This document shows, piece after piece, positions 38,299-45,775 of a DNA stretch of 64,000 nt. Positions within the stretch are counted from its first letter, which is position 1. Every line of letters begins with the position of its first letter. The notes under the pieces were generated by a model. The model saw only the letters and a list, made by a program, of their open reading frames with translations. It had not been told where the DNA came from and made no database searches. Origin of the DNA: Burkholderiales bacterium (GTDB lineage Bacteria > Pseudomonadota > Gammaproteobacteria > Burkholderiales > Burkholderiaceae_C); assembly GCA_026932235.1 (NCBI GenBank), contig JAIXKR010000120.1, positions 45,377-109,376 on the forward strand, given 5' to 3'. A program made the translations under genes and the position numbers.

Positions 38299-40914
38299 TC
38301 ACGCGCCCTGCCGCAATTCGTTGCCGATCCGCGGCAGCAGGCCGCCGGCCTCGAACACCTGACCTTCTTCGGTGGTGTCGATGCGACAGGTGACAGGCGT
38401 GCGCACCACGCTGCCGTCGCGCCGCCGGATCGCCAGCGTCAGCCTGCTGCGCGGCGCCGGAGGCCTTTGCAGTCCCTCGATCGTGAACGTCTCGCTGCCA
38501 TCGATGCCGAGCGACTTGCGTGTCATGCCGTCGGCGAATTGCAGCGGCAGCACCCCCATGCCGACCAGGTTGGTGCGGTGGATGCGCTCGAAGCTCTCGC
38601 AGATGACGGCGCGCACGCCGAGCAGGCGCACGCCCTTGGCCGCCCAGTCGCGCGATGAGCCGCAGCCGTAGTTCTTGCCCGCAATCACCACCAGTTCCTG
38701 GCCGCGGTCCAGGTAGCGTTGCGCCGCGTCGAAGAGCGGCATGACCTCTCCCTCGGGTTCGAGCCGCGTGAACGAGCCTTCGATGCCCGGCGTCATCTCG
38801 TTCTTCAGCCGGTTGTTCGCAAACGTCGCCCGTACGGCGACGACATGGTCACCGCGCCGCGTGCCGTAGGAGTTGAACTCTTCGGGCTCCACGCCATGCG
38901 CGATCAGGTACTGGCCGGACGCGCTCTCCGGCAGGATGGCGCCCGACGGCGAAAGGTCGTCGGTGGTGATGTTGTCGCCGAGCACGGCGATGGCGCGCAT
39001 GTCCTGGCCCGAAGGCAGTGTCGTCAGTGACCTTTGCCAGTACGGCGGCCGGCGGATGTAGGTGCTGTCCTCCCGCCAGGCGAACCGCGAGCCCACGCCC
39101 CGGCCGGCGTCGGTGCCGCTGCCGTCCTTGACGAACATGGCGTCGTAGACGGCCGTGAACTGCTCGCCCCGCACATGCTCCTTCAGGACGGCGTCGATCT
39201 CGTCGTCGGCAGGCCACAGGTCGTCCAGTCGCACGTCGCGCCCCTGCGCATCCTTCGCGATGGGCTCGTTCTCGACGTCGATCCGGATCGAACCCGCGAT
39301 CGCGTAGACCACGGTCAACGCCGGCGACGCGAGGAAGGCCTCCTTGACCCGAGGGTGGATGCGCCCGTTGAAGTTGCGGTTGCCCGACAGCACGGCGACG
39401 GTGTGCAGATTGCGGCCGACGACCTCGTCCTCGATCTCCTTGGGCAGAGGTCCGGACATGCCGTTGCACGACGTGCAGCCGAAGCCGACGATGCCAAAGC
39501 CGAGTGCGCGCAGCGGCTCCATGAGCCCGGCGGATATCAGGTACTGCTCGACGGCCTTGGAGCCCGGCGCGAACGAAGTCTTGACCCACGGCTTGCGCTG
39601 CAGGCCGAGCGCAACGGCCTTGCGCGCCGCCAGTCCTGCTGCTATCAGGTTGCGCGGATTGGAGGTGTTGGTGCAACTCGTGATCGCCGCGATGACGACG
39701 GCACCCTCCGGCAGCGGGTCGCCCGCGTTCACGGCAGCCGGTTCGTCGCGCTGGCCCGCGGGCTTGGCGACGCCTGCGGATGCGAGTTGATGCAACGGGA
39801 TGCGCTGGTGCGGGTTCGCCGGCCCGGCAAGCGCGCGCCCGACGGAACTCAGGTCGAAGCGCAGCACCCGCTGGTACTTGGCGCCCTTCAGCGTGTCGGA
39901 CCAAAGGCCCTGCTCGCGCGCATAGGCCCCGACCAGGCGGATCAGCGAGGGATGCCGCCCGGTGAGTCGAAGGAAGTCGAGCGTCTTCTCGTCGATGGAG
40001 AACATCGCTGCCGTGGCCCCGAACTCGGGCGCCATGTTGGAGATCGTCGCCCGGTCGGCCAAAGCCAGCGCCGCGGCGCCGGCGCCGTGGAACTCGAGGA
40101 CGGTCCCGACGACGCCCTGGCCGCGCAGGTACTCCGTGAGCGCCAGCACCAGGTCGGTGGCCTGCACACCGGGCTGACGCAAACCGGACAACTCGACGCC
40201 GACGATCTCCGGCATGCGCATCCAGATCGGGCGGCCGAGCATCACCGACTCGGCCTCGATGCCGCCGACCCCCCAGCCGACGACGCCCAGCGCGTTGATC
40301 ATGGTCGTGTGGCTGTCGGTGCCGACCAGCGTGTCCGGAAACGCGATCCCGTCCCGCACCTGCACCACCGGCGACATGCGCTCCAGGTTGATCTGGTGAA
40401 GGATGCCGTTGCCGGGCATCACGACATCGACGTTCTCGAACGCGCGACGCGCCCAGGCGAGGAACTCGAAGCGCTCGGCGTTCTTTCGCTGCTCGATCGC
40501 CATGTTCTGCGCCATCGCATCGGCGTGCATCCCGCCCACCTCGACGTTGAGCGAATGGTCCACGACGAGCTGCGTCGGGACGACGGGGTTCACCCGAGTC
40601 GGATCACCGCCGGCTTCGGCCACGGCGTCACGCAGGCCGGCCAGATCAACGAGGGCGGGGGTGCCGAGCAAGTCCTGCAGCACGACACGCGCCGGGTAGA
40701 ACGGGAAGTCCATGTCGGAACGCCCCTCGACGATCTGGCGCAGGGCGTCGGGCCATGCCGCCGGGTCGCTCTTGCGCACGACGTTCTCGGCGAAGACGCG
40801 TGCGGTGTAGGGCATGCGATCGAACGAATGCGGGAACAGCTTCTCCACGGCAGCACGAACGCGGACGGCGCCGACCGCTTGGTCGGGCAACAGGGTGGTT
40901 TCCGGGCGATTCAT
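38299..40914 (-). CDS. acnD: Fe/S-dependent 2-methylcitrate dehydratase AcnD (aconitase superfamily)
   Basis: AcnD dehydrates 2-methylcitrate to 2-methylaconitate and can also act as an aconitase. The 871-residue protein has the [4Fe-4S] cysteines in AITSCTNTSNPRNL and GFGCTSCNGMSGPLP, DTLVGTDSHT, the substrate block RATISNMAPEFGATAAMF and the swivel-domain segment GKNYGCGSSRDWAAKG. Its N-terminus (FDRMPYTARVFAENVVR) is closer to AcnD than to AcnA. AGGAGA precedes the ATG at 40914. It heads acnD-prpF-SBP and is divergent from the Bug fragment, GntR regulator and tctCBA genes. Confidence 0.9.
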   Translation of the reverse strand: MNRPETTLLPDQAVGAVRVRAAVEKLFPHSFDRMPYTARVFAENVVRKSDPAAWPDALRQIVEGRSDMDFPFYPARVVLQDLLGTPALVDLAGLRDAVAEAGGDPTRVNPVVPTQLVVDHSLNVEVGGMHADAMAQNMAIEQRKNAERFEFLAWARRAFENVDVVMPGNGILHQINLERMSPVVQVRDGIAFPDTLVGTDSHTTMINALGVVGWGVGGIEAESVMLGRPIWMRMPEIVGVELSGLRQPGVQATDLVLALTEYLRGQGVVGTVLEFHGAGAAALALADRATISNMAPEFGATAAMFSIDEKTLDFLRLTGRHPSLIRLVGAYAREQGLWSDTLKGAKYQRVLRFDLSSVGRALAGPANPHQRIPLHQLASAGVAKPAGQRDEPAAVNAGDPLPEGAVVIAAITSCTNTSNPRNLIAAGLAARKAVALGLQRKPWVKTSFAPGSKAVEQYLISAGLMEPLRALGFGIVGFGCTSCNGMSGPLPKEIEDEVVGRNLHTVAVLSGNRNFNGRIHPRVKEAFLASPALTVVYAIAGSIRIDVENEPIAKDAQGRDVRLDDLWPADDEIDAVLKEHVRGEQFTAVYDAMFVKDGSGTDAGRGVGSRFAWREDSTYIRRPPYWQRSLTTLPSGQDMRAIAVLGDNITTDDLSPSGAILPESASGQYLIAHGVEPEEFNSYGTRRGDHVVAVRATFANNRLKNEMTPGIEGSFTRLEPEGEVMPLFDAAQRYLDRGQELVVIAGKNYGCGSSRDWAAKGVRLLGVRAVICESFERIHRTNLVGMGVLPLQFADGMTRKSLGIDGSETFTIEGLQRPPAPRSRLTLAIRRRDGSVVRTPVTCRIDTTEEGQVFEAGGLLPRIGNELRQGA

Positions 40915-40965
40915 CAGGGTTTCTCCTGGTTTTCGACTTTTGCGCTTGCGCTGGCTTTTTTTGCA

Positions 40966-40984
40966 TTCTATGATCATTAAACGC
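40966..40984. promoter_or_regulatory. Candidate GntR operator upstream of acnD
   Basis: TTCTATGATCATTAAACGC contains the perfect palindrome ATGATCAT (40970-40977), 52 bp upstream of acnD in a divergent promoter region. A related block, TTCTATCCACATAACGC, lies upstream of tctC. Sharing between two promoters that flank the GntR gene makes it a reasonable operator candidate. Confidence 0.4.
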
Positions 40985-41023
40985 ACAACGCAACATGCTT
41001 CCCTTCCCACTCGAGAGTCGCTC

Positions 41024-41278
41024 ATGAATGCCTTCGATCGACGCCGCGCGCTGAAGGCCAGGGTCGCTGCCGCCAGCCTCGCCCCGGCTCCAGGCTTGGT
41101 GCGTGGGCAGGGCCGCCACCCGAGCAAGCCTGTGACGCTGCTGGTACCCCAGCCGCCGGGCCGCGCTGCGGACGCGTCCTGCCGCAGCCTGCAAGTTCGG
41201 ATGCAGGCGCTCCTGGGCCGGCCGGAGAGTGTTCAGCGGGGCAAGCCGATCAAGCAGGTCGGCATCAAGCCGGACTGA
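41024..41278 (+). pseudogene. Truncated Bug/TctC-like receptor fragment
   Basis: This reading frame of 84 codons matches the beginning of a tripartite-tricarboxylate receptor: a twin-arginine-like leader, then RHPSKPVTLLVPQPPGRAAD, whose second half corresponds to the family's VPFPPGGxxD. It ends after about 40 mature residues (family length about 300) without the usual VVENKPGAGG block. It is most likely the 5' remnant of a receptor gene lost by deletion. The intact tctC is 1.1 kb downstream. Whether the short product is made is unknown. Confidence 0.6.
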
Positions 41279-41292
41279 GGACAAGGGCGCCC

Positions 41293-42321
41293 ATGAAGTC
41301 CAGCCAAGGCAACGGCATCGCGATGCGCTCGGACGGCCATGGGTCCGGCACGCTCGCCTCGCCGCACTCGAAGCGCGGCGGCTACCATGCCGGGATCCGG
41401 TCGACTTCGAAGGGCGATGTGGACTTGACGCCGCTACAGACCCGCGTGGTACGCGAGATCGTCGCCTACGCTCGGCGCGAGAACCTCAAGGCGGGGGAGC
41501 ACCTGGCCGAGAGCCTGCTGGCCGAGCAGATCGGTACGTCCCGCTCCCCGGTGAACGTCGCGCTGCGCCACCTTGCCGCGCTCGGAATGCTCAGCCACGA
41601 CCGCAACCGTGGCTACTTCCTGGACAAGGACGCGCTGAGCTTCGCACAGCTGGCCGAACGCTTTTCCGCCACGCCTGACGATCCGCTCTACCTTCGCATC
41701 GCGGAGGACCGGCTGGCGAGTCGCGTGCCCGATCTGGTCAACGAAGCCGACCTGATGCGCCTCTATCGTGTCTCGCGCAGCACCCTGCGCAAGGTGCTTT
41801 CGCGCATTCAGCAGGAAGGGTGGGTAGAGAAGTCGGTCGGCCACGGGTGGACGTTCCAGCCCATGATCGACTCGGCCGAGGCCTATGAGGAGAGCTACGT
41901 CTTTCGCGCCGCGCTCGAGCCGACCGGCCTGCTGGCGAGCGGTTTCAAGGTTGACCCCGTCGAGTTCGCCGCGCTTCGACGGCAGCAGGAACTCATCGCT
42001 GGCACGGGCTGGAAGACGATGACCGCCATCGAACTGTTCGAGTCGAACAGTCAGTTCCACGAGACGCTCGCGAAGTGGTCGGGCAATCGTTTCATCCTGC
42101 AGGCGGTGCGGCGTATCGATCAGCTGCGTCGGCTGGTCGAGTACCGGCAGGCGAGATCCCGAGAGCCGAGGCAGACGCAGGCCAGGGAGCACCTCGAGAT
42201 TCTGGACGCCATCGCGGCACACGACGCCCTGAAGGCCGCGACGCTGATGCGCACGCACCTCGAGGGGGCGCGCCGCGGCAAGGTGTACGGCGGGAACGCC
42301 TTCGCCACTTCCCCGCGCTGA
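41293..42321 (+). CDS. GntR-family regulator with two winged-helix domains and an FCD-like domain
   Basis: The 342-residue protein has a winged helix at about 46-108 (LAESLLAEQIGTSRSPVNVA) and then a second one at about 125-190 (EADLMRLYRVSRSTLRKVLS, then EGWVEKSVGHGW). An all-helical FCD-type ligand-binding domain follows (YEESYVFRAALEPTGLLA, FHETLAKWSGNRFIL). Ordinary GntR/FadR members have one DNA-binding domain of about 70 residues and total about 230. It sits between the divergent acnD operon and tctCBA, and is the likely carboxylate-responsive regulator of both. Confidence 0.87.
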   Translation: MKSSQGNGIAMRSDGHGSGTLASPHSKRGGYHAGIRSTSKGDVDLTPLQTRVVREIVAYARRENLKAGEHLAESLLAEQIGTSRSPVNVALRHLAALGMLSHDRNRGYFLDKDALSFAQLAERFSATPDDPLYLRIAEDRLASRVPDLVNEADLMRLYRVSRSTLRKVLSRIQQEGWVEKSVGHGWTFQPMIDSAEAYEESYVFRAALEPTGLLASGFKVDPVEFAALRRQQELIAGTGWKTMTAIELFESNSQFHETLAKWSGNRFILQAVRRIDQLRRLVEYRQARSREPRQTQAREHLEILDAIAAHDALKAATLMRTHLEGARRGKVYGGNAFATSPR

Positions 42322-42375
42322 CACCCAGGAGCGAACGGCGCGCCCACCACCCTCGCATCCGGCCTTGCGTGCGTT

Positions 42376-42392
42376 TTCTATCCACATAACGC
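42376..42392. promoter_or_regulatory. Candidate GntR operator upstream of tctC
   Basis: TTCTATCCACATAACGC resembles the acnD upstream block at 40966 (shared TTCTAT, CAT and AACGC in the same order, with 2 bases fewer between). It lies 31 bases before the tctC start codon. Support is by similarity only. Confidence 0.35.
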
Positions 42393-42422
42393 GTTCTCAG
42401 CGTTCAACCCAGGAGACTTCGA

Positions 42423-43421
42423 ATGTCGTTGCCTCAAACTTCTTCCAGAACCCTTCGCCTGGCTGCCGCGACTGGCGCGCTGGTACTGCTCTCGGTCAAA
42501 GCGTGGGCCTTCGAGCCCGGCAGTACCGAGTGCATTGCGCCTTCTGGCGCGGGCGGTGGCTGGGACATGACGTGCCGCCTGGTCGGCAAAGCGCTGCAGG
42601 ATCAGAAACTCATCCCCGGCAGCATGCTGGTGACCAACAAGGCCGGTGCCGGCGGTGGCGCCGCGTTTGCCGAAGTGGTCAACAAGCGCGGTGCGGACAA
42701 CAACCTGATCGTGGCGGCGTCGTCGTCGACCGCCACCCGACTGGCGCAGGGCGCGTACTCCGGTTCGGACTACACGATGGTGCGCTGGCTGGGCTCCATC
42801 GGCACCGACTACGGTGTCATCGGCGTGCCGCCCGACTCGCCGTTCAAGACGCTGCCCGAGCTGATCGCGAAGGTGAAAGCCGACCCCACGTCGGTAACCT
42901 TCGCCGGCGGTTCGGCGGTCGGCGGCTGGGACCACCTGAAGGTGCTGATCGCGGCCAAGAAAGGCGGCGTCACCAGCCTGCGCTCGGTCAAGTACGTCGC
43001 CTTCGACGGAGGGGCGGAAGCCATCACGCAACTCATGGCCGGCAAGGTCAACGCCTTCACCGGGGACGCTTCCGAAGCGAAGGGATTCGTCGATGCAGGG
43101 AAGCTGAAGGTCTTGGCCGTGCTCGCGCCCGAGCGCCTGAGCGGCGAGTTCGGCAAGTTTCCGACCGCCAAGGAGCAAGGCCTGGATGTCGTCGGCGCCA
43201 ACTGGCGCGGCTTCTACGTGCCGGGAAGGATGAGCGACGACGCCTACAACTTCTGGGTGAGGCAGCTCAACACGGTGACCGCGTCGAAGGAGTGGAAGGC
43301 TGCAGCGGCCAGGAACGGCATGGAGCCGTTGAACCTGTCGGGCGAAAAGTTCGCGGACTTCGTGAAGGCCGACATCGACCAGATCCAGTCGATCTCGCGC
43401 GAGATCGGAATCATCAAGTAG
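42423..43421 (+). CDS. tctC: Tripartite tricarboxylate transporter receptor TctC (Bug family)
   Basis: The 332-residue protein is a periplasmic receptor with a signal peptide (cleavage likely after KAWA near residue 29). It has the Bug-fold signatures CIAPSGAGGGWDMTCRL, NKAGAGGGAAFAEV and ADPTSVTFAGGSAVGGWDH. TTT receptors capture citrate-like and other carboxylates for TctAB. AGGAGA precedes the ATG. It is first in tctC-tctB-tctA. Location beside acnD-prpF suggests that a tricarboxylate such as aconitate, citrate or tricarballylate is the cargo. Confidence 0.93.
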   Translation: MSLPQTSSRTLRLAAATGALVLLSVKAWAFEPGSTECIAPSGAGGGWDMTCRLVGKALQDQKLIPGSMLVTNKAGAGGGAAFAEVVNKRGADNNLIVAASSSTATRLAQGAYSGSDYTMVRWLGSIGTDYGVIGVPPDSPFKTLPELIAKVKADPTSVTFAGGSAVGGWDHLKVLIAAKKGGVTSLRSVKYVAFDGGAEAITQLMAGKVNAFTGDASEAKGFVDAGKLKVLAVLAPERLSGEFGKFPTAKEQGLDVVGANWRGFYVPGRMSDDAYNFWVRQLNTVTASKEWKAAAARNGMEPLNLSGEKFADFVKADIDQIQSISREIGIIK

Positions 43422-43458
43422 GCCCTGGCGACACCATCGCCGCTATCGTGAGAACGTC

Positions 43459-43890
43459 ATGAGCGATCGCATCTTCGGCGTCTTCGGGTTGCTGTTCGCC
43501 GGCCTGGTGGTTTGGGCCGCTGGTCGCATCGAGGAGAGCTTCATCCAAGACCCGTTGGGGCCGAAAGCCTTCCCGCTGGTCATTGCGGCGCTCACGGCGC
43601 TCTCGAGCGTCGTGATGCTGGTCAAGCCGGAACCCGATCCGGCCTGGCCGTCATTGAAGAAGTGGTTCGAGATGGCGGTGACGGTGGGAATCCTGGTGGC
43701 CTACGCCCTCGTCCTGCCCGAGCTCGGCTTCGTGCTGTCGTCGGCCGCCCTGGCAGCCTTCTTGGTCTGGCGCCTGGGTGGGTCTGCGATCCAGTCCATC
43801 GCCGGCGGATCGCTGATGTCGGCCGGCTTCTTTCTGGTGTTCAGCTATGGGTTGAACCTCTCGCTCGCCCGCGGCCCCTGGGGCTTCTGA
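43459..43890 (+). CDS. tctB: TTT family small membrane subunit TctB
   Basis: The 143-residue protein has four hydrophobic segments (IFGVFGLLFAGLVVWAAG, GPKAFPLVIAALTALSSVVM, a third near 75-110 and a C-terminal one). The FIQDPLGPKAFPLVI block is typical of TctB. It lies between tctC and tctA with 37 and 29 base gaps, so all three are one operon. Confidence 0.92.
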   Translation: MSDRIFGVFGLLFAGLVVWAAGRIEESFIQDPLGPKAFPLVIAALTALSSVVMLVKPEPDPAWPSLKKWFEMAVTVGILVAYALVLPELGFVLSSAALAAFLVWRLGGSAIQSIAGGSLMSAGFFLVFSYGLNLSLARGPWGF

Positions 43891-43919
43891 AGGTCCGATC
43901 CAACACACCCGAGAACATC

Positions 43920-45464
43920 ATGGAGACTCTGCAGAGCCTGGCCAGCGGGTTCAGCGTTGCGCTGACCTGGGTCAACCTGGCGCTGGCCCTGGTGGGCTGC
44001 GTGCTTGGCACCATCATCGGCGCGTTGCCCGGCCTGGGCCCGGCCAACGGCATCGCCATTCTGATCCCCATCGTCTTTGCGCTGGGGCTGGGTCCGACCG
44101 AGGCGCTGATCCTCCTGGTCAGCGTGTACTACGGCTGCATGTACGGCGGCCGCATCTCGTCGATCCTGCTCAACATCCCGGGCGACGAACCGGCGCTGAT
44201 GACGACGCTGGACGGCTACCCGATGGCGCGCAAGGGCCAGGTTTCCGAGGCCTTGGCCCTGTCCGGTGTGGCGTCGTTCGTCGGTTCGTTCGTCGCGCTG
44301 TGGGGGCTGGTCTTCTTGGCGCCGCAGCTCATCAAGGTGGCCTTGCTGTTCGGCCCGGCCGAGTACTTCGCGATGTTCACGCTTGCCTTCGCGACCCTGG
44401 GGGGCGTGGTCGGCTCCAGCATGGCCAAGGCAGGGCTGGCCACGGGCATTGGCCTGGCCATCGCCCTCATCGGGGTCGACTCGCAGACCGGCGTGCCGCG
44501 CTTCACCTTCGGCCTGATGCACCTCAACGACGGCATCGACTTCCTGATTTCCATCGTCGGATTCTTCGCACTGTCCGAGGTGCTTCTGTTCATCGAATCG
44601 CACGGCACCCCGCAAGCCCAGCACAGCAAGCCGGTGAAGTTCGAGAAGGGCGGCTCCAAGCTGCCTTGGAGCATGCTCAAGTCAACCATTCCGACCATGG
44701 GTCGCGGCACCGTGCTCGGCTTCCTTGCTGGCATCCTCCCCGGTGCCGGTGCCTCGTTCGGTGCGTTCATCGCCTACGTGGCCGAGAAGAAGTGGCTCGG
44801 CAAGAAGGGGTACTTCGGACAGGGCGATCCACGAGGGGTGGCGGCACCCGAGGCCGGCAACAACGCGGCGGCCGGCGGCACGCTGGTGCCGATGCTGGCG
44901 CTCGGCGTGCCGGGCTCTGCAACCACGGCGGTGCTGCTGGGCGTACTGATGTCGCTCGACATCACTCCGGGACCGCTGCTCTTCACCAAGAACCCGGACG
45001 TGGTCTGGGGCCTGATCGCCGCGCTGTTCATCGGCAACATCATGCTGCTGGCGATGAACCTGCCGATGGTGGGCCTGTTCGCACGGGTGCTCAACATTCC
45101 GGTCAAGTACCTGATGCCCGGGGTGGTGCTGGTCTCCTTCGTCGGCGTCTATGGCATTTCGGGTTCGATCTTCGACCTGTACGTCATGCTGGGCTTCGGC
45201 GTGGTCGGCTGGGTGTTCCGCAAGGCCGGCATTCCATTGGTGCCGGTGGTGATGGGGCTGGTGCTGGGCGAGCAGATGGAGAAGAACCTGCGCCGTGCCT
45301 TGACCATCTCGGACGGCAAGCTCGACATCCTTTGGGACTCGCCGCTGGCGATGGGCCTGCTCATCCTGTCGGCCATCGTCCTCGTGGCGCCGTTCGTATG
45401 GTCGAGATTGTTCCCCGGCGTGGGGCACCTCGAGAAGCCGCAGCTGGAGGAGACGGGGCGGTGA
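43920..45464 (+). CDS. tctA: TTT family large membrane subunit TctA
   Basis: The 514-residue permease has about twelve membrane segments. The TctA signatures are GALPGLGPANGIAILIPI (about 38-55), YGGRISSILLNIPGDEPALM, PGAGASFGAFIAYVAEKKW, and the second-half repeat NNAAAGGTLVPMLALGVPGS. It forms the sodium- or proton-driven channel with TctB. A 311 bp non-coding stretch follows the stop. Confidence 0.95.
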   Translation: METLQSLASGFSVALTWVNLALALVGCVLGTIIGALPGLGPANGIAILIPIVFALGLGPTEALILLVSVYYGCMYGGRISSILLNIPGDEPALMTTLDGYPMARKGQVSEALALSGVASFVGSFVALWGLVFLAPQLIKVALLFGPAEYFAMFTLAFATLGGVVGSSMAKAGLATGIGLAIALIGVDSQTGVPRFTFGLMHLNDGIDFLISIVGFFALSEVLLFIESHGTPQAQHSKPVKFEKGGSKLPWSMLKSTIPTMGRGTVLGFLAGILPGAGASFGAFIAYVAEKKWLGKKGYFGQGDPRGVAAPEAGNNAAAGGTLVPMLALGVPGSATTAVLLGVLMSLDITPGPLLFTKNPDVVWGLIAALFIGNIMLLAMNLPMVGLFARVLNIPVKYLMPGVVLVSFVGVYGISGSIFDLYVMLGFGVVGWVFRKAGIPLVPVVMGLVLGEQMEKNLRRALTISDGKLDILWDSPLAMGLLILSAIVLVAPFVWSRLFPGVGHLEKPQLEETGR

Positions 45465-45775
45465 CTGCGCGTGCTCTCGCGGTCCGATCGATCGGTTGAA
45501 ACGCGGCGCAGTCTGGCCTCGAACCCGACGCATCCGTGCGTCGCTCGCAACGAACCAGGTTGGCCGCGACGACGTGGTCGGGTCGAAGAGTCTCCTCCCC
45601 CATTTTTGAGCCAAGGTTTCCGAGTCGGCCGGTCACACGAGGCATGCCGCGCGTCACCAAGCGCGTCGACGAATCGGTTCGCATATTCTGCATTGGAATA
45701 TTCAACTCACTAACGAATCGTTCACAGCGATAAGTCGTTTGCCTAGAGTCGCGCCGACCTCGACCAAGGCCCGCG
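45465..45775. other. Intergenic region between tctA and the cys genes
   Basis: No gene is visible. A hairpin CGACGCA-TCCG-TGCGTCG at 45526-45543 could end tct transcription but lacks a T-run. The last 110 bases before cysI are AT-richer and hold the LysR-type inverted repeat at 45683 and two similar blocks, GACGAATCGGTTC and AACGAATCGTTC. The cysI promoter should be here. Confidence 0.6.
45683..45701. promoter_or_regulatory. LysR-type inverted repeat upstream of cysI
   Basis: ATATTC-TGCATTG-GAATAT is a perfect 6-bp inverted repeat with a 7-base centre, and contains the T-N11-A form of LysR-type regulator boxes. It lies 75 bp before cysI. Sulfate assimilation genes in proteobacteria are commonly activated by the LysR-type CysB, so CysB is the obvious candidate, by inference only. 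Confidence 0.5.

Noticed and set aside
43845..44624. 259-codon minus-strand frame inside tctA
   Set aside because: It is antisense to a well-supported permease, with a His/Gln/Arg-rich product and no fold.
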